A stretch of 64,000 bases of DNA. It comes from Paraburkholderia aromaticivorans. GTDB taxonomy: Bacteria > Pseudomonadota > Gammaproteobacteria > Burkholderiales > Burkholderiaceae. The stretch spans positions 1,798,001 through 1,862,000 of the forward strand of contig NZ_CP051515.1 of assembly GCF_012689525.1 (NCBI RefSeq), given 5' to 3'. A program made the translations under genes and the position numbers. Numbering within the stretch: the first letter of the stretch is position 1; each line of letters starts with the position of its first letter. Below are positions 32,243 through 42,100 of this stretch, piece after piece. The notes under the pieces were generated by a model. It saw only the letters and a list, made by a program, of their open reading frames with translations, searched no databases and was not told where the DNA came from.

Positions 32243-33244
32243 ATGAGCAACCATCACGGCCCGCGCAGACGGCTGCGCCACGCGCTGATTTACGGCTTGT
32301 GCGCAGTCCCGATTCTGTTCACTGAACCCGGTCACGCCCAGATTCGGCCAACTGCGGCGCCCACTTATGAGCGCCCGTCGACGGGCGGGGGCAGCGGGGG
32401 CATCACCCCGCCGGTCAATATCTTTCAGTTCCTGTTCAATCATCCCGCAGCACCGGCCCCCGGTGCCGACGCGCCGCCGCCCGATGCGACCAGTACCGCA
32501 GGGCCCGATGCGACCGAGTTGAAGACCTTGCTGGCCGATGGGCCGCAATTTGCTCAATCACGGCCGGCAGATCAGTTTGAAGTGAAGGCACTGCTCAAAG
32601 GCGGCTGGCCTCTAGTCGTCGATTTTTTGCCGGCGCCCGGCTCCTGTACGTATGTCGTGATTTCCATCGGCGAGCGGGCGGCCCCGCCAGTGGTGATCGA
32701 TCCGGATGGCAGCCAAGGGCGTCGCCTGGTCAGGCTGGACTTCCCGCCGGGGCCGCCCGAGAGCCCGTGGCCCGCCCGCTATCGCGTGCAGTCCGAGACC
32801 CCGGCCTGTCCGTCACGCAATCCCACGGCCTACAGTTCTAGACCATCGCCTCTTCAGGTGTTCGGTATCGGTGCGGGGCCGCGCGCCGTTGGGTCGATTA
32901 GCGTGACTGATCTGCATGTCGGGCCACCCCGGCCGGATGTCCGCACCGTCCCGATAACCTACGCGTTCACCACCAAGTCGCTCTTTAACCACGCGGCAGT
33001 CACGTTTATCCGGTTCGATCGTTCGCCTGGCAACGGCCGCATAGTCGCGACAGCGGTCCGCTCGCTCCCGGTCCCGAGCCTCACGGAAGGGGTTCACTCA
33101 GGACAGTGGGACGGTCTTGACGACACCCGGCAACTCTCGCTTGGCGTCAACCGGCTGCAAGTGCGCGCGTGGGACAACCAGGAGGATGACACGAGTTGGG
33201 CCGGGGGCATCTCAAGTGAATTCGTGACCATTACCCGACCATGA
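32243..33244 (+). CDS. Secreted hypothetical protein with signal peptide
   Basis: A 333-residue protein with a Sec-type signal (basic RRRLRH, hydrophobic ALIYGLCAVPILF, cleavage after GHA) followed by a Pro/Gly-rich linker of about 90 residues. The remainder is beta-rich with two Cys (SCTYVV, TPACPS). GAGGAG precedes the ATG at 32243; the upstream in-frame start lacks one. It overlaps the next gene by four bases, so the two are an operon and probably act together at the envelope. Family not recognised. Confidence 0.7.
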   Translation: MSNHHGPRRRLRHALIYGLCAVPILFTEPGHAQIRPTAAPTYERPSTGGGSGGITPPVNIFQFLFNHPAAPAPGADAPPPDATSTAGPDATELKTLLADGPQFAQSRPADQFEVKALLKGGWPLVVDFLPAPGSCTYVVISIGERAAPPVVIDPDGSQGRRLVRLDFPPGPPESPWPARYRVQSETPACPSRNPTAYSSRPSPLQVFGIGAGPRAVGSISVTDLHVGPPRPDVRTVPITYAFTTKSLFNHAAVTFIRFDRSPGNGRIVATAVRSLPVPSLTEGVHSGQWDGLDDTRQLSLGVNRLQVRAWDNQEDDTSWAGGISSEFVTITRP

Positions 33245-34305
33245 CCGCGCGATTGCGCACAGCGGGTCGACCGCGCAAGCAGCCGCGAACACTTCGGCAG
33301 AAAATTGCCGGGGCTACCGCTGCCTTGATTCTCATGCTGTTGACGGTGGCGGCAGTCGAATATGCGATCACCCGACCCGACGCAAAAATGCTAGGGACGA
33401 CGAAATGGACTGCCGACACGGATGAGGAAGTTGTCGCGATGCCGATCGCCCCGGGTGCTTTGCTTGCCATCGACGGCGTCAACCACGAGGGCATTGACGC
33501 GCATTTTGACAAGGCGCGACTCGAATCCGCCAGCCGGCAGTCACTGGAGGCATTCCAGCTACAGCCACCTGACAACGAACAGTCGATCACATGGCGATCC
33601 ACCAGCCCGGATCTCTCTGGTCATACGACGATCGATGTCGACATCACTTCCATCCAGCGGGATCCTGAAATCCACTTTGCGTCACATGACGAGGGAACAA
33701 ACGCGGTGCTCAGTCTAACCCCACGGCGAGCGACTTTACGGGTCAGGCTTGTGGTAGTACCGGGAGGCGCGGACATGACGGCCACTGCTGAAACGAAAAG
33801 TCTCGAATGGGCCAATGGCGTTCAAATACCGCTGCCCGGCGCTTTACCCATCTCGCTGGACGTGCCTGACGGCGCACTCGCGCGGTTTGTGTTTCCGTCC
33901 AGTCAGCCCCACTCGCGCCTGTATCTGGGAGCAGGCAATGACACGGCGCCACGGCTTGCGGTGCGCGAGATTGGCGTTAAGCCGGCGGACGCTAAGGGCT
34001 ACACAGCCTATGCCTGCGGCGCGAAACCGGAACAGACCTGGTGGCGCCCAGATGACCCCGGCGGTGCCGCCTGCTCGTCGGCACCGCACCTGTTCGCGAG
34101 CGAACTGAGGCTGGCACCCGATTCACTTGAAGTGCTGATTCAGGGCAATGCATGGGTAAAAAAAGACGGGCAGTTCGATCGTTCGGACTGGTATGCGTGG
34201 CTGGACAAGAACCCGGTGCTTCAGAAGATTGGAGAGGTCCTCATTGGCGCATTCGTGAGCTGGGTCGGCTTGAAACTCAGCGGTATCTGGAAGAGCAAGA
34301 CGTGA
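33241..34305 (+). CDS. Membrane-anchored hypothetical protein
   Basis: A 354-residue protein with a basic N-terminus and one membrane helix at about residues 22-42 (KIAGATAALILMLLTVAAVEYA), then a large beta-rich domain likely outside the cytoplasm. A second weakly hydrophobic stretch near the C-terminus (VLIGAFVSWVGLKLSG) may touch the membrane. Two Cys (YACGAK, AACSSAP) could form a disulfide. Coupled by ATGA to the secreted protein upstream. No family recognised; convergent with the phosphorylase-like gene 149 bases away, with no terminator visible between. Confidence 0.65.
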   Translation: MTARLRTAGRPRKQPRTLRQKIAGATAALILMLLTVAAVEYAITRPDAKMLGTTKWTADTDEEVVAMPIAPGALLAIDGVNHEGIDAHFDKARLESASRQSLEAFQLQPPDNEQSITWRSTSPDLSGHTTIDVDITSIQRDPEIHFASHDEGTNAVLSLTPRRATLRVRLVVVPGGADMTATAETKSLEWANGVQIPLPGALPISLDVPDGALARFVFPSSQPHSRLYLGAGNDTAPRLAVREIGVKPADAKGYTAYACGAKPEQTWWRPDDPGGAACSSAPHLFASELRLAPDSLEVLIQGNAWVKKDGQFDRSDWYAWLDKNPVLQKIGEVLIGAFVSWVGLKLSGIWKSKT

Positions 34306-34454
34306 GAATCCAGAGCGTTGCACAGCGGACGAGACGAGTCACGGCCCCCGAGTTTTAACAACCCCTTCAGGGTGAGGCCGCCGAACAGATACGCCTCCTC
34401 CGTTCCAATGGTGCTCCCGGCTAGCCAGTAGTCAGTCCCCGCAACGGCTGAACC

Positions 34455-35579
34455 TTACCAGTCGACGAGCGTCGCCCACGCAGCGAGCGCACCATTAAAG
34501 CTGCTATAGATGCCAAAGTGATCGTACTGCTCGGAGGACCACGCGCTCCGCGCCGCACTGGGTATCGGATTGCCGGCTTTGTCGGTGTTCACGATCACCG
34601 CGTCCGAAATATTGCGGATGAACGCGTACGGCACCCCGAGTTGCGCGGACGCTGCGGCGATCACCGCATCGTCCATTTCAAGCGCTGCATATTGCGGAGA
34701 ATTGCCGGTCGCGATGAAATAGGTGTCCGTTGTCAGAAGTGGCGTGTCCTTGAAGCTCACCGCCTTCGGCGCACCGAGATTAACCGGATCGATCGGTGCA
34801 TTGATCAGATCGGCCAATGAGTAATGCGCGAGGCTCTTATTCTTCGGGTCGTTCTTCGCCTGCGTCAGGATGCGCTGCCACTCGGTGCTGGTGGCTACCT
34901 GACTCAGCTTGTAGAAAAGCTTTTCCTGCACGATCGGCAACAGGTCGGCTGTGTTCGGAAAGAACGTCGTGCAGGTGAAGGTCTGGTCGTTATCGGACGA
35001 TCCGGTATTCTCAGGCAATGAGAGCTTGCAGGTGGCCGCATTGGTGATCGCGACGTCGCCGAGATTCTGGCTGTCAGTCGCGCCGCCTGCCGTGCCAATT
35101 GAGTAGATGCGGCTCGGTTTGACATCGTCGACAAGGTCGCGGCACGCCTCGGCCAGCCCGCTAAGATAAGGCGGATGAGCGAGGTGCGCATCCGACTTGA
35201 AAAGCAGGATCTTGCGGCTCGCGCCGCCCATGTCCTTGATGCTGACGAGCTGGTAATAGCCCCACAAGCGGTTCACGGTAGAACCCGAAGACGGCGCGCC
35301 GCGGGAGTACAAATACCACGAACTGACAGCCGGCATCGCGGACGAAGGCGATTCGGCTTTGCCACTACGCACGAACACATGGTCCATCGCGGCCCATTCC
35401 GCGCTGGTCCAGGTCATAACGATGCAATCCGCCTCGGGCAGCGGCGCATCGGGTTGCGTGTAGTCGATGTCGACGAGGGTGGGAGCCTGTTGGTTCACGA
35501 GGTTCCAGTCGATCGCGGGAAGCTGCGACGGCTCGGTCAGAGCCAGCGTGCGCATGCTGATGTCGTTGAATCGGGACAT
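34455..35579 (-). CDS. Nucleoside phosphorylase/nucleosidase-fold protein
   Basis: A 374-residue protein with the PNP/UDP-MTAN fold in its C-terminal two thirds: IYSIGTAGGATDSQNLGDVAITN, the later ALEMDDAVIAAA, and IRNISDAV with the catalytic Asp. In MTA/SAH nucleosidases the middle motif is EMEAAA; here the second acidic residue is Asp, so activity may differ. The family cleaves N-glycosidic bonds of nucleosides or S-adenosyl compounds. GGAGTCGCC precedes the ATG. It follows the S53 peptidase gene on the same strand by 110 bases. A role as a nucleotide-depleting effector domain is possible but not shown. Confidence 0.7.
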   Translation of the reverse strand: MSRFNDISMRTLALTEPSQLPAIDWNLVNQQAPTLVDIDYTQPDAPLPEADCIVMTWTSAEWAAMDHVFVRSGKAESPSSAMPAVSSWYLYSRGAPSSGSTVNRLWGYYQLVSIKDMGGASRKILLFKSDAHLAHPPYLSGLAEACRDLVDDVKPSRIYSIGTAGGATDSQNLGDVAITNAATCKLSLPENTGSSDNDQTFTCTTFFPNTADLLPIVQEKLFYKLSQVATSTEWQRILTQAKNDPKNKSLAHYSLADLINAPIDPVNLGAPKAVSFKDTPLLTTDTYFIATGNSPQYAALEMDDAVIAAASAQLGVPYAFIRNISDAVIVNTDKAGNPIPSAARSAWSSEQYDHFGIYSSFNGALAAWATLVDW

Positions 35580-35689
35580 GATGGCGACTCCTCGGATTCA
35601 TTTGGAGGGGTGATGGATCGAGTGGTTGCTAATCCTGGGCGACGCGCAGGGCAGCGGATGCCGCCCTGTCAGCGCGCCATGAATCACGA

Positions 35690-37534
35690 TCAGCCTGCAG
35701 GTCGCTGCTTCGAAGTCGCGGGTTGCTGCTTAAGCCACGTCTCGAGTTGCTTCAGCAATTCAGCGCCATTCGGGCTCCCCCACCCCGTACACAAGTCGTA
35801 TCCCTTTTGCGCGGAATACCCGCTCGCCTCCGTGCTGCGGTTGTTGCCGATTGGGATGAACGCGCCCGCAACCTGCTCGCCGTCCGACGTATAAGTGAAG
35901 TCGCGCCCGCCCACGATGTCGCGAAACGCGGCTGTGGTGCCATTCGCGTAGACGAAATCGTTGAAGAAAAACACTGGCACGCTGCCGTTGAAGGCTTGTG
36001 CCAGCGATTCACGTACGCATGCCATCAACGCGGCCCACATTGGCGCGGCCGCACTGGTGCCGCCAACCGGCGCGACAGACGGGTTTGAACCCGGCGGCTG
36101 GCTGACCAGATATCCCGTGCTCGACCCTGAGTTGCCGGCCACGTCCGGCACGCAGCGACCGCTCGCCCCGGCGCCATTCGCCGAATGAAGCGCGATGCCC
36201 GCGCCACTCTGGTAACTCGGCATCGTTTTGTAACGGTCGCTGACCCCGCCACCGCCTGCCCCGCCAAGGTAGTACTTGCCATTCTGCAACTTCTCCGTCT
36301 CGCCATAGAACTGGCCTTGCTGCACAGCACCTAGCTCGTTCCAGACGACTTCTTCGCTCACCGCGCCGTTGTTCGCATAGAGCATGGTCCCCCCGACAGC
36401 GGTGACGTACGGGCTGGTGGCGGGATAGCCGGCGTGAGCCGTATTCGAGTAGACGGTGATCTCGGTCTGCTGATCGCTCAGCACGCCGCGCAGGCTGCTC
36501 GAACCCTGATCGCCGCTAGACACAAACACCGGGATGCCGACCGCGACCGCGTCCTGGAAAGCTTCGTCAAGGTTCTTGTTCAACATCGGCCAACCGGGAT
36601 CGCCCGCGCTGCCTCTCAAATCTTCATCGATCCCGTAGCTGATCGATACCGCGGCATAGTCGTCGTTGTGAACCGCCTGTTCGATGGCATTCAGATAGCC
36701 TTCGCCGGTCCACGGCGCGAAATAGACGTCGATCGTTGCTTTGGGGGCCATCGCGCCAACTATTTCGATATCCAGATAGACCTCTCCCGTGACGTCCTGA
36801 TCCACCTTGATCGGTTGACCTAACACGGAGATGCCATTGACGACCGGCGGCGTCTGCAACCCGATATTATTGGTGAAGTACGCGGCCAGCACCGACTGGT
36901 CGAAGCCCCCGCCAAATTCAAGTATTGCCACGCGCTGGCCGGCGCCGTCGGTCTGCGGAAAGTTATAGAGTTTCGCTACCTCATTCGGATAGAACGACCC
37001 TGGAAACTGGGTCTTCGGATTGCTACTCGCGGCGGCTCTGCGTCCCACGCGAACACCGTGATGCACGACAACAGGCATGTCGTTCAGGCCGAACACCCCT
37101 GTGATGATCGACGCGAGGCTTTGCGGCACATGGATGTCGCTCTTGGGGCAGCGAAAGTGTGTCCGAGTTCGCGCATGCAGGTAGCGTCCCAATTCCACAC
37201 CGAACGCTCGCGACATCGCGTCGGCCGACCCCACCACGTGAATCTGCCGGCTGCCGGGCTCGACGCGCGACACCGACAAGCCGCTCTGCACCGCCCAATC
37301 ATGAACCTTGCCGATGTCTTCCTGCGCCGCGCCGTAGCGCTCGGCGAGTTCCGCCCGGGTCATACCGGCAGCGCGCTGGCCGGCTACGAATTCGTCGAGG
37401 GTGGGCAATCCTGTCTGGACTTTTCGCCGCAATTTGATGGTCACTTCAATGCGCTCGTGCGGGTCCACCGATCCGTCGGCCTGATGGCGATTTGTCGGAA
37501 CGGAGCCGACGAGGGGAACAAGTTTTTCGGCCAT
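35690..37534 (-). CDS. S53 family (sedolisin/kumamolisin) serine-carboxyl peptidase
   Basis: A 614-residue protein. A pro-kumamolisin activation domain covers about 25-165 (LPTLDEFVAGQ, LSVSRVEPGSRQIHVVGSADA). The catalytic domain contains the acid pair Glu251/Asp255 (GEVYLDIE), an oxyanion Asp in VSSGDQGSS and the nucleophile Ser494 in GGTSAAAP, the complete S53 set. A C-terminal calcium-site pattern (DIVGGRDF, YDLCTGWGSPNG) is present. Such enzymes work at acid pH after self-removal of the pro-domain. No classical signal peptide is seen at the chosen ATG, which has AGGAGG before it. The export route is unclear; neighbouring eCIS cargo makes delivery by that machine worth considering. Confidence 0.9.
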   Translation of the reverse strand: MAEKLVPLVGSVPTNRHQADGSVDPHERIEVTIKLRRKVQTGLPTLDEFVAGQRAAGMTRAELAERYGAAQEDIGKVHDWAVQSGLSVSRVEPGSRQIHVVGSADAMSRAFGVELGRYLHARTRTHFRCPKSDIHVPQSLASIITGVFGLNDMPVVVHHGVRVGRRAAASSNPKTQFPGSFYPNEVAKLYNFPQTDGAGQRVAILEFGGGFDQSVLAAYFTNNIGLQTPPVVNGISVLGQPIKVDQDVTGEVYLDIEIVGAMAPKATIDVYFAPWTGEGYLNAIEQAVHNDDYAAVSISYGIDEDLRGSAGDPGWPMLNKNLDEAFQDAVAVGIPVFVSSGDQGSSSLRGVLSDQQTEITVYSNTAHAGYPATSPYVTAVGGTMLYANNGAVSEEVVWNELGAVQQGQFYGETEKLQNGKYYLGGAGGGGVSDRYKTMPSYQSGAGIALHSANGAGASGRCVPDVAGNSGSSTGYLVSQPPGSNPSVAPVGGTSAAAPMWAALMACVRESLAQAFNGSVPVFFFNDFVYANGTTAAFRDIVGGRDFTYTSDGEQVAGAFIPIGNNRSTEASGYSAQKGYDLCTGWGSPNGAELLKQLETWLKQQPATSKQRPAG

Positions 37535-37883
37535 TTGCGATACCTCCTGCTGATAAATGGAAGACGCGGCGCGTGAGAAGGGATGTCTTGCGTTGCGTCG
37601 ACAAGACGTTGCTCCTTAGGCGGAGCGTGTCGATAGACCGCATCGATCACCTGGAATGCCATCGCCTCGTTTCTTGTAGGTTCCGGCCAACCATTTTTGT
37701 TTTCCTGCCAGATTGAGCAGTAGTGAATAACTCGAAACAGGCCGATCCATCTCATCCCTCATTGATCACATTAAGCAGCGCGCAGTCGCGTGCATGAAGA
37801 GAATCCAGCGAATGTGGGATTGCGAACATAGTCGTAAGGCACCCGTTAGAATGCCTGCATTGGGGTTACTTTCCTTGCGATAG
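37535..37883. other. Non-coding stretch upstream of the S53 peptidase gene
   Basis: It contains the leader of the peptidase gene (AGGAGG close to the start) and otherwise nothing I can support. Short frames on both strands are shadow-like. Confidence 0.4.
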
Positions 37884-38231
37884 GACTACAGCTACCGTGC
37901 GGTCCGATGTGACTCTGCTAGAGAAAGACGAGTGGCGAAGATGTGGTTTCAACCTTTAACCGGCGTCGCAGTACATGATTTGACGGAGACCGTATTTCAT
38001 AGCGTCATGGACCGATTGCGTGATCTGCAGACTGTGGAGTCCGCTGATCGCGCTGATAAGCCGGACCGTGTATCGTGACTTCGCATCGATCGGTATGATG
38101 AGGAATACTTACATCACGAACGGATAGAACTGCTCATTCCGTCCATCGTATGCGCCCGTTACAACAAGCGCATGATTGAGTCCACTGAATACGCCGGCGT
38201 CAAGCGGTCGAACGTTGCGCGACCTGGTTAG
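37884..38231 (+). pseudogene. Interrupted reading frame, possible gene remnant
   Basis: One frame stays open from 37884, has an ATG at 37941 (MWFQPLTGVAVHDLTET), meets a TGA at 38076-38078 and continues in the same frame (RIDRYDEEYLHHERIELLIP) to TAG at 38229. Both halves have a protein-like composition unlike the Arg-rich shadows. This suggests a ~115-codon gene broken by a nonsense change, or a piece left by a rearrangement. No family is recognised and no ribosome binding site is clear. Confidence 0.25.
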
Positions 38232-39181
38232 CTGGTGAGGGGCAAATCGTCAGGCGCACCGTAGTGCTCCGACGTGACGATCCTTCCCCATCGCGGAAAG
38301 GTCGTCACATGCAGCGTGCCGACCTTGCGTTGAAACGCAAGCTCAATGAAAAGTGCCCGTAGCGCGATTTGTCCATCCGAGCTCAGCGTTTTCATGCGCG
38401 CCGCCGCCGCCGTTTCCAAACGCTCGCGCAGCAGCGCGCGCTTGGCCTCGACCTCGGCAATGCGGCCAGGCAAAGCTGGATGGCTGCATCCGTTGGCACG
38501 CTCGAAAGCGTCGGCGCGGTTGAGCATGGCCGCCAGATTCAGCAGCACGGAGAACGCGTGCGGCGCCGCAGCGTCCGGTGCCACGGTTGCGAAATCCCTC
38601 GCGTTAAGCGAAATGAGCGGCAACCACCAGCGGATGTAGGGCTCCAGTGAGCGCTGCTCGATGCTCGCCTCGAAAGCGAGGGCATACGCGAGGCGGCGGC
38701 GGTAAGCGACGTCGAAGCCATAGATCCAGCTCCCCTCGGCTTGCTCGATGACGCGCAGCGCAACGCGCTGCGCGTCGGCGGCGCGGCGAGCCACCGTGTT
38801 CAGCATCTCGATCTCCGCTCGATGGATCGCAAGCCGGGTCTGGCGCTGCTCAGGCCGCCTGTCGCTCGCCGCGAACGCGTCACTGGCATGCATTCTGTCC
38901 TCCGCGTCCGTTTCCATCGGGTAGTCGCGGTACAGGCCGATGCCCGCCTGGCAACTCCATGCGAGCGATATGCCACAAACGCCGCGGGCCGGGCCAGGCG
39001 GCTCTGGCGCGCCATCCGTGCCGAACAGCGTCATCAGCCGCCACGGCTCGTCGAGCGCTGCTTCAGCGGCAATGCTTTGCAAACCCAGCAGGAGAATCCG
39101 CGCGTCAGATGCCGTCAACGTGCTGGCGGCCTCCAGCGGATCCACATCAAGCGCTAGCAGATCGCTAAAAAAGGTACTCAT
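38228..39181 (-). CDS. Hypothetical partner of the 1394-residue eCIS cargo protein
   Basis: A 317-residue, mostly helical soluble protein without signal peptide. Its ATG overlaps the stop of the 1394-residue gene by four bases (ATGA), so translation is coupled. In polymorphic-toxin and eCIS loci a small gene in this position is often an immunity protein or loading chaperone. I cannot assign it to a known family. It is the last gene of the cargo block. Confidence 0.65.
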   Translation of the reverse strand: MSTFFSDLLALDVDPLEAASTLTASDARILLLGLQSIAAEAALDEPWRLMTLFGTDGAPEPPGPARGVCGISLAWSCQAGIGLYRDYPMETDAEDRMHASDAFAASDRRPEQRQTRLAIHRAEIEMLNTVARRAADAQRVALRVIEQAEGSWIYGFDVAYRRRLAYALAFEASIEQRSLEPYIRWWLPLISLNARDFATVAPDAAAPHAFSVLLNLAAMLNRADAFERANGCSHPALPGRIAEVEAKRALLRERLETAAAARMKTLSSDGQIALRALFIELAFQRKVGTLHVTTFPRWGRIVTSEHYGAPDDLPLTS

Positions 39182-42100
39182 TTGCCGCTCCCGCCGGTGA
39201 TGATCTCGCGCAGGCGCGGGTCCATCTCGATCTCGATGTGCGCGGGTGTAGAACGAGCGGGAACACCGATGCCCGCATCATCGAGATGGTAGCCTTCCGG
39301 ACTGATCCGATCGAGGTGGGGTTGCCGGTTAAGCATGTATGGGCTCGTGTTACCCGATCCGGGAATGTCTACATCGATGCGGCTCCCGTCGCCGAACTCC
39401 CAGGTGGCGCGTACCGCGCCCGTGGGCATTTCGCTCGGCTTGAGCCCGGCAGCCGCGCCTTCGATCTGATCGGGCGGACGGCCAATCGCCCGCTCGACCT
39501 CCGAGAACGGCTGGCCACGGAACGGACCAAACTTCGCTGCTGCGCAGTTCGAAGCCACACCGGTGCCGAACGGGTCCTCACCTTGGTTCAAGCGAGTTCG
39601 ATCCTTCGTTAGTGTGTCAAGGTGGTCGAGGAGTTTGTCGAGCGAGCCGCCCTTGCCGTGTTGCTCCAGCGCAGTGTCTTCGATTGCCTGCAAGGCGTCG
39701 TTGGCGGTCTTCATTCCCGCCGGGTCGCCGGCCTCGCGCGCCGCGCGCAAGTCCTGGAGGACCTTCGTATATTGACCTATCAGGTCGTGCTCTTCGGGTG
39801 TCGGAACGCGCAGCGGCTCAGCAGCTGGCTTGCCGACCCGCAGGCGTTCGAGTTCCGCCCGTAGCCGAACCTGTTCGGCCACCTTCTCTGCTGGACTCAG
39901 CGTCTTGGCGTGCTCGACAGCAGCTTTCAGCGCCTCGTTCGCGGGATCTTCCAGGATCGTGGAGAACTCACTGGCGAGGTCGCTGATCTCGCAACTCCTG
40001 CAGATAACCACTCGCCCGTCGTCGAGCGCCTTGATGGTCGCACCGTCGCCGGTGGGCGCCTCCGCCAGCGCGCGGCCACCCTCCACGCCGGGTGCATGGT
40101 CGGCTGGCTTCACATCGCTTGCGCCGCCTTCCGGCACCTTTATTTCGGGCCCCTTCTCCCCCCTGAAGAGGCCAGTGACACCTTCCCAGACCGACTTCGC
40201 CAGCTTCGCCGCAATTTCGCCGATCAGCATCATCGCAAGCGTTATCCCAACGGTGAGCGTACTGCCTCCGATCTTGCTGTAGTCTTGCTCGTCCTCTTCA
40301 GGCTTGTCATTGCCGATCGCGAGATCGGCGACCGACTTCACGATCACTGCCGACTCCGTGACTATCAGGGCCGCGACGAGCGCTTCACCGACTTCGCCCG
40401 CGAATGCCGCGCCGGCGAGCGCGCCTGGAATCGCGCCAACCCCGCCGAAGAATGCCCCGATGATTGCGCCCACCAGTACCGAGGCGATAAAGAACCAGCC
40501 ATAGAGGTTGCCGAGAATGCTGTTGATTTTCTGTTCGATGGCGAGAAAGTCGTCGATGACTTTGCTCACGCGCAAGTGATAGGCGTCGTCGAAACCAGTC
40601 TTGATCTGTTTCCAGATGTCCTTCAGGTCGCCCCATACCGCGGGCCAGGGCCATAGTAGATTCCAGCCCACCTTCTTCAACTCATCCCACCAATGGATCT
40701 TGAGATGATCGAGGCCCTTCTCCAGATACCGCCGTATGCCCTTGAGGTGATCCGAGGCGCTGACATGCCGTTTGGCAGGTGTAGATGCCGCGGGCTCCCG
40801 TTGGACCCGCAAGGCCTGGCCCGGCGCCCGACTCGCAGCAGCGGGCGCGGGTGTCGCCGACGCCAGGGTTGCGCCGCCAAGCTGCCCCGCCAGTTCCTGC
40901 AGTTTCGCGTGCGCCTTGGCCGGCGTCTCGCTCACCATCGCGCCGAGGGACTTCTTGAGCCCTTCGATGACCTGATCCGCGAGCCCTTCGAGATCCAGCG
41001 CACCGGTCACAAACTTGCCGTACTTTGCGACCCATTGGACCAGTTTAGCGAGCGTTTCCATCGCCTGGAACGGCAACAGCGCGAGTTTCTCCAGCACGTC
41101 GATCGCCTTGTTGAAGGCGGTCTGCAGGAGGCCGAGCGCCGTATCGATCGCTTTCGCCACAGCGTCGAGGATCGCGTCGGCTGCGCGGTGAAGGGCCTCA
41201 GCCGCCCGGTTGACGGCGTCGCTCGCCGCCTTGACCTTACCGTCGATCCACGCACGCGCCTTCTTCGCCAGTTCCGGAAACGCGGCGAGCGCCACGCTCA
41301 CCAGACCCTTCACGAACTCGCCGAACGTATGGATCATGCCGACTATCACTGAGCGGCAGGCCTCGATTAGCGCATGCACCGCGCGCCTCGCTGTGTCGAT
41401 GATGCCTTTCACGACTTGCCGCAGCTTGTCGAAAATCGCGTTCACGGCCGAGCGGATCGCATTGAATGCATCCGACACAGCACCCTTGACGCGATCCCAC
41501 CAGCTGCGCGGTTTGCTCTCTTCGTCGCGCTTCCTGTCGGTCGCCTCCTTCTCAGACTTGGCCTTTTCGCCTTCTGCCTTTGTTTCGGCATCCTGTAGAT
41601 GCGTGTCCGCTTCGCGATGAGTGGCGGCAACTTTCTCGTTGATCTGTCGATCGATCTCCTGCCGCTTTGCCGAACTCTGAGCGCCGACCTGCTGCTGGAT
41701 CTTGCGGTTCTCCTCCTGCCAGCGGCCGCGCTCGGCAGCGACGTCGGCATGCACCTCCTTGCGCAGCGTTTCCTGCTCGGCGCGGGTACGCTTCGTCTCG
41801 TCGTCGAGTTCGCGCTTGCCGGTTTGCTGCGCGTCTTCGGTCGCGCGCTCATAGATGCCGCGTTCCTTGCCGTAGACGCCGAGTTGTCCATGGATCTGCT
41901 CGTCGAGCCAGGGCTTCGCTGAATGATCGAATTCGGCGCGTTCCTTGGCTGGTAGTACGGGCGCCTGCTGCGCGGCTTTTCCCGCCGGGCGCGCCGCAGG
42001 AGCGGGTTGGTAGGCGGGCTTCAGCTTGCCGACCGGCACGGTCGGATACACGGCGTTTTCGCCGAAATCGGCGCGGGAGGCGACGTCTGCCACGGTTCGA

